Source: Proteobacteria bacterium CG1_02_64_396
GTDB lineage: Bacteria > Pseudomonadota > MNWR01 > CG1-02-64-396
Length of the DNA stretch: 35,851 nt
Direction of reading: 5' to 3'
Assembly: GCA_001872725.1 (NCBI GenBank)
Contig: MNWR01000066.1
Location: forward strand, 1 to 35,851
Below, in pieces: positions 26,328 to 33,672 of this stretch. Both the position numbers and the translations under genes were made by a program. Positions within the stretch are counted from its first letter, which is position 1, and every line of letters begins with the position of its first letter. The notes under the pieces are model-generated. The model was not told the DNA's origin and made no database searches. It worked only from the letters and a program-made list of their open reading frames with translations.

Positions 26328-26356
26328 TTGACAGCCCCATGTCACATTCCCATGAT
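26328..26356 (+). promoter_or_regulatory. Promoter of tRNA-Asn
   Basis: A perfect -35 TTGACA (26328-26333), a 17-base spacer and CATGAT (26351-26356, 4 of 6) place transcription start near 26363, ten bases before the tRNA. Confidence 0.65.
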
Positions 26357-26372
26357 TCGCGCCGCTTCACAT

Positions 26373-26448
<76 letters not shown>

Positions 26449-26451
26449 ATC

Positions 26452-26489
26452 AAAAAAGGGGCCTCGGACCAATCCGAGGCCCCTTTTTT
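26452..26489. terminator. Bidirectional terminator after tRNA-Asn
   Basis: Long stem GGGGCCTCGGA (26458-26468), loop CCAA, TCCGAGGCCCC (26473-26483), with six A before and six T after, so it can work on both strands. Confidence 0.93.
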
Positions 26490-26505
26490 GTGGCCCGAAG
26501 CTAAT

Positions 26506-26561
26506 ATCCGATAAAAAAACTCGGATTTCCCCTTGACCCCCTGGGACCCCCTCCTTATAAA
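26506..26561 (+). promoter_or_regulatory. Peroxiredoxin promoter with operator-like repeat
   Basis: TTGACC (26533-26538), exactly 17 bases, TATAAA (26556-26561): a strong sigma-70-type promoter. Just upstream ATCCGA (26506-26511) and TCGGAT (26521-26526) form a 21-base palindrome that could bind a regulator. The leader of about 60 bases ends with AGGAGG (26613-26618). Confidence 0.7.
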
Positions 26562-26626
26562 TCACGGGCATTGTTTAACCCTACTACCCGCCTGTTCAAT
26601 TCATCTTGGTTTAGGAGGTTTTTCCC

Positions 26627-27226
26627 ATGAGCGTTCTCGTCACCAAGCAGGCTCCCGAGTTCACCGCCAAAGCGGTCATGCCCGACAACAGCATCAACGA
26701 GTCCTTCAAGCTGGCCGACTACAAAGGCAAATATGTTGTCCTATTCTTCTATCCCCTGGATTTCACCTTCGTCTGTCCCTCTGAAATCATCGCCTTTGAC
26801 CACCGCCTGGCCGATTTCAAGAGCCGTGGCGTTGAGGTGATCGGGGTTTCGATCGATTCCCACTTCACCCACCTTGCCTGGAAAAACACCCCAGTGAATA
26901 ACGGTGGTATTGGCAACGTCCAGTACCCCTTGGTTGCCGATCTGACCAAGAACATCGCCCGCGACTACGACGTGCTGATCGGCGACTCTGTGGCGCTGCG
27001 CGGCTCGTTCCTGATCGACAAGGCCGGCGTCGTCCGTCACCAAGTGGTCAACGATCTGCCCCTGGGCCGCAACATCGACGAGATGCTGCGTATGATCGAC
27101 GCTCTGCAATTCACCGAAGAGCACGGCGAGGTTTGCCCTGCCGGTTGGCAGCAAGGCAAAGAGGGTATGAAGGGCAGCACCGAAGGGGTCGCCGAGTACC
27201 TGGCTAAACACGCCAGCGAGCTGTAA
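26627..27226 (+). CDS. Typical 2-Cys peroxiredoxin (AhpC/Prx1)
   Basis: Thiol peroxidase of 199 residues that reduces H2O2, organic peroxides and peroxynitrite. The peroxidatic Cys50 is in FVCPSE and the resolving Cys170 in EVCPAGW, as in the Prx1/AhpC class. GGIG (93-96) resembles the GGLG motif of over-oxidation-sensitive eukaryotic enzymes, but the C-terminal YF motif is missing, so a robust form is likely. AGGAGG lies 8 bases before the ATG. It is a single-gene unit with its own strong promoter and terminator. No AhpF or thioredoxin reductase gene is nearby, so thioredoxin is the likely reductant. Confidence 0.94.
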   Translation: MSVLVTKQAPEFTAKAVMPDNSINESFKLADYKGKYVVLFFYPLDFTFVCPSEIIAFDHRLADFKSRGVEVIGVSIDSHFTHLAWKNTPVNNGGIGNVQYPLVADLTKNIARDYDVLIGDSVALRGSFLIDKAGVVRHQVVNDLPLGRNIDEMLRMIDALQFTEEHGEVCPAGWQQGKEGMKGSTEGVAEYLAKHASEL

Positions 27227-27262
27227 TAGGTCTTTGGTAAAAAAAGCGTTTTGAACCATCGA

Positions 27263-27294
27263 GGGCCGCCCATGTTGTTGGGCGGCCCTTTTTT
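27263..27294 (+). terminator. Terminator after peroxiredoxin gene
   Basis: A 9-bp stem GGGCCGCCC (27263-27271) and GGGCGGCCC (27280-27288) with an 8-base loop, then six T. It ends 24 bases before the next gene. Confidence 0.92.
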
Positions 27295-27318
27295 CTGATT
27301 GCTGCGAATGGGGAAACC

Positions 27319-27549
27319 ATGGCCATCGATGTTCGTGCTGTTGAAGGGGTGCTGAGCGAAATCCGTCCGCGCTTACAGATGGACGGCGGCGACATCGAAT
27401 TCATCGCGTTGGAAGGTGACGTGGTCAAGGTGCGGCTCAAAGGGGCTTGCGGCACCTGCCCAAGCGCGATGATGACCTTGAAGATGGGGGTTGAACGGGT
27501 GATGAAGCAGCGGATTCCCGAGGTCAGCGAGGTGCGCAACGTTTTTTGA
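27319..27549 (+). CDS. NifU C-terminal-like Fe-S carrier
   Basis: Small Nfu-type protein of 76 residues, a single NifU C-terminal domain. Cys44 and Cys47 (ACGTCPSA) would bind a 4Fe-4S cluster at the interface of a dimer, and RLQMDGGDIEF is the family signature. It lacks the A-type N-terminal domain of NfuA. It likely hands clusters to the many Fe-S enzymes of this organism. GGGGAAA precedes the ATG. Only 24 bases separate it from the peroxiredoxin terminator, so it may depend on read-through or on a promoter within that terminator. Confidence 0.92.
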   Translation: MAIDVRAVEGVLSEIRPRLQMDGGDIEFIALEGDVVKVRLKGACGTCPSAMMTLKMGVERVMKQRIPEVSEVRNVF

Positions 27550-27623
27550 GGCTGCGGATGCTGGAATCGAGTCACGGCTCCGTGATGCTTGGGGTCTAAA
27601 CCCGCGCGTTCCGATAATTTCTT

Positions 27624-27660
27624 TCTTCAAAGAGCCACCGTTTCGGTGGTTTTTTGAAGA
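27624..27660 (+). terminator. Terminator after nfu-like gene
   Basis: Stem CCACCG (27635-27640) with CGGTGG (27644-27649), then six T. Outer arms TCTTCAAA (27624-27631) and TTTGAAGA (27653-27660) extend the hairpin and allow action on both strands. Confidence 0.8.
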
Positions 27661-27662
27661 CA

Positions 27663-27702
27663 CATACACACTCAGAATGTATGTTATGTAATATTGTGTA
27701 TG
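27663..27702. repeat. AT-rich inverted repeat CATACACA
   Basis: CATACACA (27663-27670) and TGTGTATG (27695-27702) are perfect inverted copies around an AT-rich centre rich in ATGTTATGTAAT. It could be an operator or remnant of a promoter; no gene start fits it. Confidence 0.4.
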
Positions 27703-27716
27703 ACGCGGTTTTCTAA

Positions 27717-27918
27717 GGAAACGCTGATTTAATCGGCGCTTGCGAGCGGCCCACGGATGGACCGCCAAAATCAGGAACGTAAGTAGAAGGCGACCTAAGT
27801 CGCCGAAGCTCTGCTGGTTTTGCAAGCGAAGCAAAAACCATCGCCGCATCAGGGCGACTACGTTTGGTTTTTGCGAAACGTCGCTGAAAAAGGCAGGAGG
27901 TCTTTTTTCAGCGTTTCC
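27717..27918. mobile_element. MITE-like element, IS5-type ends
   Basis: A 202-base non-coding element. The ends are perfect 11-base inverted repeats GGAAACGCTGA (27717-27727) and TCAGCGTTTCC (27908-27918). The four-base flanks are CTAA (27713-27716) and CTAG (27919-27922), both of the YTAR type used as targets by IS5-group elements. The interior holds palindromes: GGCGAC-CTAA-GTCGCC (27789-27804, the same core as the REP at 784-799), a TGGTTTTGC/GCAAAAACCA hairpin (27815-27840) and a GCGAC..CGTTT/AAACGTCGC fold near the right end. No transposase frame is present, so it would move in trans. Confidence 0.6.
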
Positions 27919-27922
27919 CTAG

Positions 27923-28128
27923 CCAATCGAGAGAACGTCTCCTTCCCCCACCAGCTTCGCTTCGCGACCGAGATCGCCTACCACAGCCTCGATGGACGAA
28001 CGGTCCCCACGTAACGTTGCTGGAGCAACCTTCGGTCCGCGAATGAAGAGACAACCCTGCACGACAACAGCGCCTCTCGGCTACACCGAACCCCACCTTC
28101 AATCCACCACCCCAGCCCGATGAATCCC
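27923..28128. other. Non-coding spacer before TatD-rSAM stop
   Basis: No convincing gene. Short open frames on both strands lack ribosome-binding sites and protein-like composition. The only structure seen is a small palindrome GTTGCTGGAGCAAC (28016-28029). No terminator for the minus-strand operon ending at 28129 could be found here. Confidence 0.5.
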
Positions 28129-29508
28129 CTACTGGTCCCCAACCCGATCCATGGGCCTAGCCCTGAAATGGGCCCCCAACGATTCTGCCAAAACCCGACA
28201 CGCCTCGGCATCAACCCCCTCCAACCCATCAATGGCCGAGGCGATCACCTCCTGGAATCCCCCATGGGCCGCCGCCTCTGCGATGAACCGTTTCATCGCC
28301 TCATAGGAGCCCTGCAAACCGGGCCTGCAATGGCGGTTGTAGGTCGCCTCGTCCTGGGCATTGAGGCTGATGCTGATGCGGTCGATGGCCTGGGCCAGCT
28401 CGGGGATGGTGTTGCGCTTGTGCACCAGGTTGCTTAAACCGTCGGTATTTAGGCGGGTTTTCCCGCCATGTTCTTTAATCCAGTGAGCAACGCTGAGCAC
28501 CACCGGCAAACGCAGGGTCGGCTCGCCGTAGCCGCAAAAGACGATCTCATCAAAGCGAGTCGGATCGCCGATCGCCTCGATCAACTGACCTGGGCTCGGC
28601 TGCACTTTGGCCAGCTTGAGGTAATGCCCCTTCACCATGAAGTCGTCGAACTTGGGGCAAAAGGCGCATTGCAGGGTGCAGTGGTTGGTGACGTTGAGGT
28701 AGAGGCTGTTGCGGATCGTGTAGGCGATCTCCCCCTCTGGGGATTCCTGGTCGATGCGAAACAGCCGCCGCCCGTTCTCGCGGGTAATACGCACGACGTC
28801 TTCCAGGCTATCACCCCGTAATTCGGCAAGTTTTTCGAGGGTGGCGATCATCTGGGCCGGTTCGTTGCGTTTGCCCCGCCAGCGCTGCGGGCTCAGGTAG
28901 GGGGCGTCGGTTTCGACCAGCAGGTGGGTGTCGGGCACCCAGGTGGCCGCCTCTTGAATGTCCAACGCCTTCTTATAGGTGACGTTGCCCGAAAAGCAGA
29001 CCAGCAGCCCCAATTCGACCACCCGCTGTGCCTGCGCCCGATCACTTGAAAAGCAGTGCATCACCCCTCGCAACCGCCCCTGCCCCTCCTCTTTCAGGAT
29101 CGCGTAGGTGTCTTCATCAGCGTCGCGACTGTGCACAATGACGGGTAAATCTGCTTCAAGACATGCCCGTATATGATTGCGAAAGCTAGCCTTCTGAGCT
29201 TCGATGTGGGTGAGGTCGTGGTAGTAATCCAAACCGGTCTCCCCCAACGCCACCACCTTGGGATGGGAGGCCCAGCCCAGGATCTCTTCGACGCTGGGTG
29301 GAGTTTGGACGTCGCAAGGGTGCAGTCCCATGGCGACAAAAAACCGGTCGCTCAAGGCCGCTGCCTGGAACACCCGCTCAAAATAGGGGGGTTCGACGGC
29401 GGGGATCAGCACAAAATCGCAGGCGTCGAGGGTGCGCTCAAGAATCTGGGGCCAGTCTTCTTGCCCCATCAGGTAATCGAGGTGGGCATGGGTATCAAAG
29501 GGTTTCAC
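28129..29508 (-). CDS. TatD nuclease-radical SAM fusion protein
   Basis: A 459-residue fusion. Residues 1-255 are a TatD-type metal-dependent hydrolase: HAH (His7, His9), Glu90 (GETGLDYY), His126 (VIVHSRD), His151 (MHCFS) and Asp201 (ETDAPYL) form the complete two-metal site. Residues about 265-459 are a radical-SAM domain with CTLQCAFC (Cys277, Cys281, Cys284), a GYGEPTLR SAM-binding motif and SISLNAQD. The radical-SAM half resembles the family found linked to TatD in some other bacteria; its substrate is unknown. The start is set at GTG 29508, 10 bases after the PilZ stop, giving the TatD-like start KPFDTHAHLD; an ATG at 29565 would overlap PilZ by 47 bases. It is the last gene of the minus-strand operon. 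Confidence 0.85.
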   Translation of the reverse strand: MKPFDTHAHLDYLMGQEDWPQILERTLDACDFVLIPAVEPPYFERVFQAAALSDRFFVAMGLHPCDVQTPPSVEEILGWASHPKVVALGETGLDYYHDLTHIEAQKASFRNHIRACLEADLPVIVHSRDADEDTYAILKEEGQGRLRGVMHCFSSDRAQAQRVVELGLLVCFSGNVTYKKALDIQEAATWVPDTHLLVETDAPYLSPQRWRGKRNEPAQMIATLEKLAELRGDSLEDVVRITRENGRRLFRIDQESPEGEIAYTIRNSLYLNVTNHCTLQCAFCPKFDDFMVKGHYLKLAKVQPSPGQLIEAIGDPTRFDEIVFCGYGEPTLRLPVVLSVAHWIKEHGGKTRLNTDGLSNLVHKRNTIPELAQAIDRISISLNAQDEATYNRHCRPGLQGSYEAMKRFIAEAAAHGGFQEVIASAIDGLEGVDAEACRVLAESLGAHFRARPMDRVGDQ

Positions 29509-29518
29509 TGCGGGCAAC

Positions 29519-29884
29519 TCATAAGGGGCGGAAGGCCGGTCCTTCGGTGTGGAGCTTGGCCACATCGCGAACCCAACGGCGGATCTCGTCGCGCTGTTCG
29601 TCCGAGGTATGGCGGAATTGAATACCCATCCCCTGCATCAGGGGACGGGTATTTTCAAAGGGGTTGGCGTAAACCACCTTGCCATCGATCTCGATCACAT
29701 GCTCGTCGGGCAGGTGCAGTACCAGGGTCACCTCGGTCCCGACCGGGAGCGCCTCTTTGGTACGGACAAAGATCCCGCCACCACTGATGTTGTCGGTGTA
29801 CCCCTCGTAAACCGCATCAGCGGTGTGGTACTGCACGTTGACCCGGATGGGTGATCGGGATTCGGTGCGGCGCTCCTGGCTCAT
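29519..29884 (-). CDS. PilZ domain c-di-GMP-binding protein
   Basis: Single-domain PilZ protein of 121 residues. The c-di-GMP-binding motifs are both present: RRTESR (5-10, RxxxR) and DNISGGG (31-37, [D/N]xSxxG). The beta-barrel part follows (IDGKVVYANP, GMGIQFR). It lies between metG and the TatD-radical SAM gene with gaps of 22 and 10 bases, so all three are probably on one mRNA. It is a candidate receptor for signals such as that from the diguanylate cyclase at 3544-5586, but its target is unknown. Confidence 0.9.
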   Translation of the reverse strand: MSQERRTESRSPIRVNVQYHTADAVYEGYTDNISGGGIFVRTKEALPVGTEVTLVLHLPDEHVIEIDGKVVYANPFENTRPLMQGMGIQFRHTSDEQRDEIRRWVRDVAKLHTEGPAFRPL

Positions 29885-29906
29885 GGTGGTGGTCCTCTAA
29901 ATAGGA

Positions 29907-31460
29907 TCAGCCCAGGCGGGGAAACACCCCCACCGGTTTGTCCAACGTCTTGCCTTGGCTCAACCGGGGCTCGCCGACCAGCAGGTCGAGCCCGGCACAA
30001 GACCCACGCCGGGTATCGGGGATCTCCTCCCCCATCTGCTGCAAGATCTTCCCCGCCATGGTCGGCATGAAGGGGAGCAACAGTATCGCCACCCCGCGGA
30101 TGGTTTCCATCGCGCTGAGCAGCACCCCGGCCAGACGACCACGCTGATCGGCTTGTTTGGCCAGGGCCCAGGGGGCGGTGGCGTCGATGAAGCGGTTGGC
30201 CTCCCCCACCACCTGCCAAATGGCACCGAGCGCCTTGTGGAAGGCCTGAACCTCGATCTGTGCTCGGACCTCGTCGCGGCTGCGCAGCAGCGTGGCCAGC
30301 AGCGCCGCCTCGTCGTTTTCCATCGCCTGGCTGCGGCTTGGAATCCCCCCGAATTGCTTCACCGCCATGCTCAGAACCCGCTGCGCCAAATTGCCAAGAT
30401 CGTTGGCGAGCTCGGTGGTGTAGCGCATATCGAGCGAGGCTTGGGAGTAGTCGCCGTCGCCCCCGAAGGGGACATCGCGCAGCATGAAATACCGAATCAC
30501 GTCGGGGGGATACTTGGCCAGCAAATCGTCGGGGCGGACCACGTTCCCCTTGGATTTCGACATCTTTTCACCCTCGACCGTCCACCAGCCGTGGGCGTAG
30601 AGCCGTTTGGGCAAAGGCAGATCGGCCGCCATCAGCATGGCGGGCCAGTAGATGGCGTGAAAACGCAGGATGTCCTTACCGATCAGGTGCAGGCTGGGGG
30701 GCCAGAACCGGCCCATCGACCCCTCTTGATCGGGATAACCCAAGGCGCTCAAGTAGTTGGTCAGGGCGTCGATCCAAACGTAAATCAGATGTTTGTCGTC
30801 GCCGGGGACCGGAATCCCCCAGGTGAAACCGGTACGCGACACCGACAGATCGCGCAGCCCCTCTTCATTTTTAAGAAAGGCAAGCACCTCGTTGCGACGG
30901 CTTTCGGGGCCAATGAACTCGGGGTGGGACTCGATATGGTCGATCAAAGGTTGGGTGTAGCGCGACAGAGCAAAGAAGTAGGACTCCTCGGCCAGCCGCT
31001 CGACCGGACGGGCGCAATCGGGGCACAGACCGTTGCGAATCTGGGTTTCGGTCCAGAACGACTCGCAAGGGGTGCAGTACCAGTCCTCGTAGCTCCCCTT
31101 ATAGAGGGTCCCCGACGCGGTCAGCCGCTGAAATATCGCCTTGACCGCCTCTTTGTGCCCCGGCTCGGTGGTGCGGATGAAGCGGTCGAAACTGATCTCG
31201 AAGCGTTCCCATAAGCTGGCGTATTCGGCCACCACCTCGTCGGCCAGGGCAATGGGGGCAATGCCGCGCGCCTCGGCGGAGCGCTCCACCTTCTGACCGT
31301 GCTCGTCGCTCCCGGTCAAAAAGAAGACCTCTTTGCCGTCGAGACGGTTGAAACGGGCCATTACATCGGCGGCAACCGTGGTGTAGACGTGGCCGATGTG
31401 GGGGCGGTCGTTGACGTAGTAGATCGGGGTGGTGACGAAGAAGGTCTGGAGCTGGCTCAT
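29907..31460 (-). CDS. metG: Methionyl-tRNA synthetase
   Basis: Class I synthetase of 517 residues that charges initiator and elongator tRNA-Met. Signature HIGH is at 21-24 and KMSKS at 299-303. A zinc-binding connective peptide carries Cys129, Cys132, Cys146 and Cys149. The protein lacks the C-terminal EMAP/Arc1p-like dimerisation domain of E. coli MetG and has the short form found in many alphaproteobacteria and thermophiles. It lies 63 bases after the ricT-like gene and 22 bases before pilZ, inside the minus-strand operon. Confidence 0.95.
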   Translation of the reverse strand: MSQLQTFFVTTPIYYVNDRPHIGHVYTTVAADVMARFNRLDGKEVFFLTGSDEHGQKVERSAEARGIAPIALADEVVAEYASLWERFEISFDRFIRTTEPGHKEAVKAIFQRLTASGTLYKGSYEDWYCTPCESFWTETQIRNGLCPDCARPVERLAEESYFFALSRYTQPLIDHIESHPEFIGPESRRNEVLAFLKNEEGLRDLSVSRTGFTWGIPVPGDDKHLIYVWIDALTNYLSALGYPDQEGSMGRFWPPSLHLIGKDILRFHAIYWPAMLMAADLPLPKRLYAHGWWTVEGEKMSKSKGNVVRPDDLLAKYPPDVIRYFMLRDVPFGGDGDYSQASLDMRYTTELANDLGNLAQRVLSMAVKQFGGIPSRSQAMENDEAALLATLLRSRDEVRAQIEVQAFHKALGAIWQVVGEANRFIDATAPWALAKQADQRGRLAGVLLSAMETIRGVAILLLPFMPTMAGKILQQMGEEIPDTRRGSCAGLDLLVGEPRLSQGKTLDKPVGVFPRLG

Positions 31461-31523
31461 GACGTGGTTGGCCCTAAAGGCTTTAATGTTTTGTTTTAAG
31501 TGGTTTAGGCGATTGAGTTGAGG

Positions 31524-32690
31524 TTACGAAGCGGGGGCCGATCCACCCTCGCCCCCCCCGCTGCGCCCGCGCCGCCGGGAACGCCTGCGTCGGCCACCCC
31601 GATTGGACCGCTCCTCCCCCTCCCCTTGTTGGGGGGGGGGCTGGGGGGAAGTCTCTTGTTGGGACGGCACTGTGGCAGCAGCGCGTTGCCGTTGCTCCTG
31701 GGGGCGCCCCCGGCCCCTGGGGGGGCGGGATTGAACTGCCCGTTCCGTCCGCTCTTCGGGGCGTGGTTCGGCGACGGGGGTGGGAGGGGGACTCGGTTCT
31801 GGATCGACACATTCGGCCACCGGTGTGGCGACCGGTGTGCGTGCGGCAGGCGGATCCTGGCTGGGTGCCGCACGACGTTCCCCACCACTACCCTCCAATT
31901 CGTCCACCGAAACCTTGAGGTTTTCACCCGGCTTAATTTGTAGGGTAACCGCCCGGTCCAGGGGGTGTTGAAACACCACCCGACCGCATTGGCCGCTCTT
32001 GGTGCAGCAGTGGGTCCCCTGCCGAGGTAGGGAGCGGTTGAGCTCGCGGTAGGCCTCATCCTCGAACGACAGGCAACACATCAGCCGTCCACACACACCC
32101 GAGATTTGGTCGGGATTGAGGGACAAATGCTGGTTTTTCGCCATCTTGAGTGAAACGGGGTCCATGTTTCCGCCCAGCTTCGAGGCGCAGCACAGTTCTG
32201 CGCCACAGGGGCCGAGACCACCAATCTCTCCGGCCAGGTCGCGTACCCCGATCTGACGCAGGTTGATGCGCAGGTGAAGTTTCGCGGCCAGGGCCCGCAC
32301 CAGGGCGCGGAAGTCGACCCGATGGGGGGCGGCGAAGGTGATGTTCATGACCCGCCCCTCATCGTCGAGGAGCGCTTCGGAGAACTTCATCGGTAGGTTG
32401 AGCAGCCGTGCCTGTTCTCGTCCGATGGTCAGCGCTTGGCGCTCCTGCTCCTTGCGCTTTTCGAGTTTGTTAAGCTCGTCGTCGGCAATGGGGCGGATCA
32501 AGGTGTCGATCACCCCGAAGAAGGGTTCGTCGCGCTCGACATGGGTGGTGACAACCCGGGCCAGCTCTTCGCGCCCCAGGCGCAGACGCACCAAGACGGT
32601 GCTCCCGACCTCGGTGGCAAACTCAGGCGTGGGGACGAAAAAAACATTCGCGCTGGAGGGGAGCTTAAGTCCGATAAGCCTTTCGGCCAT
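31524..32690 (-). CDS. ricT: PSP1/RicT-like protein, disordered tail
   Basis: PSP1-domain protein of 388 residues. The conserved core (1-265) has the family cysteines GPCGAELCC (Cys162, Cys167, Cys168) and GVCGRLMCC (Cys200, Cys205, Cys206), plus CC at 228-229 and Cys235. In Bacillus, RicT (YaaT) joins RicA and RicF in an Fe-S complex that works with RNase Y. Residues about 266-388 form a Pro/Gln/Glu-rich, then Arg/Gly-rich tail (GGRRRRSRRRGRSGGG) that looks disordered and RNA-binding. The ATG at 32690 overlaps holB by 26 bases; a frame reaching 32816 is only an extension. The RNA-processing role is inferred from distant homologues. Confidence 0.82.
   Translation of the reverse strand: MAERLIGLKLPSSANVFFVPTPEFATEVGSTVLVRLRLGREELARVVTTHVERDEPFFGVIDTLIRPIADDELNKLEKRKEQERQALTIGREQARLLNLPMKFSEALLDDEGRVMNITFAAPHRVDFRALVRALAAKLHLRINLRQIGVRDLAGEIGGLGPCGAELCCASKLGGNMDPVSLKMAKNQHLSLNPDQISGVCGRLMCCLSFEDEAYRELNRSLPRQGTHCCTKSGQCGRVVFQHPLDRAVTLQIKPGENLKVSVDELEGSGGERRAAPSQDPPAARTPVATPVAECVDPEPSPPPTPVAEPRPEERTERAVQSRPPRGRGRPQEQRQRAAATVPSQQETSPQPPPQQGEGEERSNRGGRRRRSRRRGRSGGGEGGSAPAS
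31616..31650. repeat. In-frame G-rich palindromic repeat in ricT
   Basis: CCCC (31622-31625, after CCCCT), TTGTT, then a run of G, CT and GGGGGG. It encodes the PQPPPQQGEGEE part of the tail. The complement of the rodZ repeat (9305-9340) has the same order: C-run, T, C-run, TG-TTG, G-run, GG-T, G-run. Confidence 0.4.
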
Positions 32691-33672
32691 GAACCAGTAC
32701 CCTTTGCAGGTCAATAAGAAGCCCTTCGGTGGCGAGCAGTGGATTGACCATCCGCTCAAGATCCTCTTCCCAAAGGGTGATCCGCTCCTCGGCTTGCAGC
32801 AATCGCTGCGGTTCAACCGCCCCCGGTAGGGGGGTTAAACCAAAACCCGACCCCCCATCTTGCGGGATCATGGCGTCGAAGAATTGGCGCAGCCAGGCGC
32901 GGATCAAAATGCCGATCGCTTCGAAGTCGTCCATAGAGACCCACCGTTGGGCCATTTCGAGAAGCGAGGCGGGTTCGCAGCGGGCAAGGATAGCGGCATC
33001 CTCCCCAAACCGCTCCATGATTTTCAGCCGCTTTTCCTCCAACCACCCCCGAGCAACCCCCGGCGCTCCACCCCCGATGACGGCGGCGCGAGCCAGGCTC
33101 GTCTCGGGCAAATCGGGATACTTTTGGCTGAGCCAGACCAGCAGATCGGGTTGCGCCACCGGGTGTAGATGCATCTTGACGCAGCGCGACAGGATCGTGG
33201 GCAGGACCCGGGCGGTGGAGACTCCGAGCAAGATCAGATGGGCCCCCGGCGCAGGTTCCTCCAGCGTTTTGAGCAGTGCATTGGCCGAAAAGCGGTTGAG
33301 CCGGTCGGCGCCATCGAGAATCAGAAGTCGCCGTTTGGCGGCCAGCGGGGTTAAACCGAGCCAGGCGTTGGCCTGACGGACCGCATCAATGGGGATCTCC
33401 CGCTTTTTGCCCACCGGCTCAATCCCCATCAGATCGGGATGACCGACGGTGGGATCCTCAATCTGCCGACAGGCGGGACAGGCGCCGCAGGCCACCCCTC
33501 GCTTGGGGGTCGCGCAGAGCAGCGCCTGGGCAAGCCCCCGGGCCAGCAGCCCCTTGCCGACTCCGGGGGGGCCGAGCAGCAGCAGGGCGTGGGGGAATTT
33601 GCCGTCGTGCAGCCTGTGCTCCAGCCGCTGCCGTACCTCGTGGTGGCCAATCAGGGTATCGAGCAGCGTCAC
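32665..33672 (-). CDS. holB: DNA polymerase III subunit delta'
   Basis: Clamp-loader subunit of 335 residues. The AAA+ domain has Walker A GPPGVGKG (34-41), and a zinc-type cysteine set at Cys53, Cys62, Cys65 and Cys68. Sensor and Arg-finger region: KTLEEPAPGAHLILL and ILSRC. The C-terminal collar domain follows. The start is GTG 33672, which overlaps the tmk TGA as GTGA and has GGAGG a few bases upstream; a longer frame to 34029 only shadows tmk. The order tmk-holB is common in bacteria. Confidence 0.93.
   Translation of the reverse strand: MTLLDTLIGHHEVRQRLEHRLHDGKFPHALLLLGPPGVGKGLLARGLAQALLCATPKRGVACGACPACRQIEDPTVGHPDLMGIEPVGKKREIPIDAVRQANAWLGLTPLAAKRRLLILDGADRLNRFSANALLKTLEEPAPGAHLILLGVSTARVLPTILSRCVKMHLHPVAQPDLLVWLSQKYPDLPETSLARAAVIGGGAPGVARGWLEEKRLKIMERFGEDAAILARCEPASLLEMAQRWVSMDDFEAIGILIRAWLRQFFDAMIPQDGGSGFGLTPLPGAVEPQRLLQAEERITLWEEDLERMVNPLLATEGLLIDLQRVLVHGRKAYRT

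Noticed and set aside
27740-28102. Small open frames in the 27550-28128 gap
   Set aside because: Several of 60-64 codons on both strands cross the MITE and its flank. None has a ribosome-binding site or protein-like composition.
29955-31214. Open frame of 419 codons antisense to metG
   Set aside because: It mirrors metG almost exactly. The metG frame has HIGH, KMSKS and zinc cysteines, so the opposite frame is incidental.
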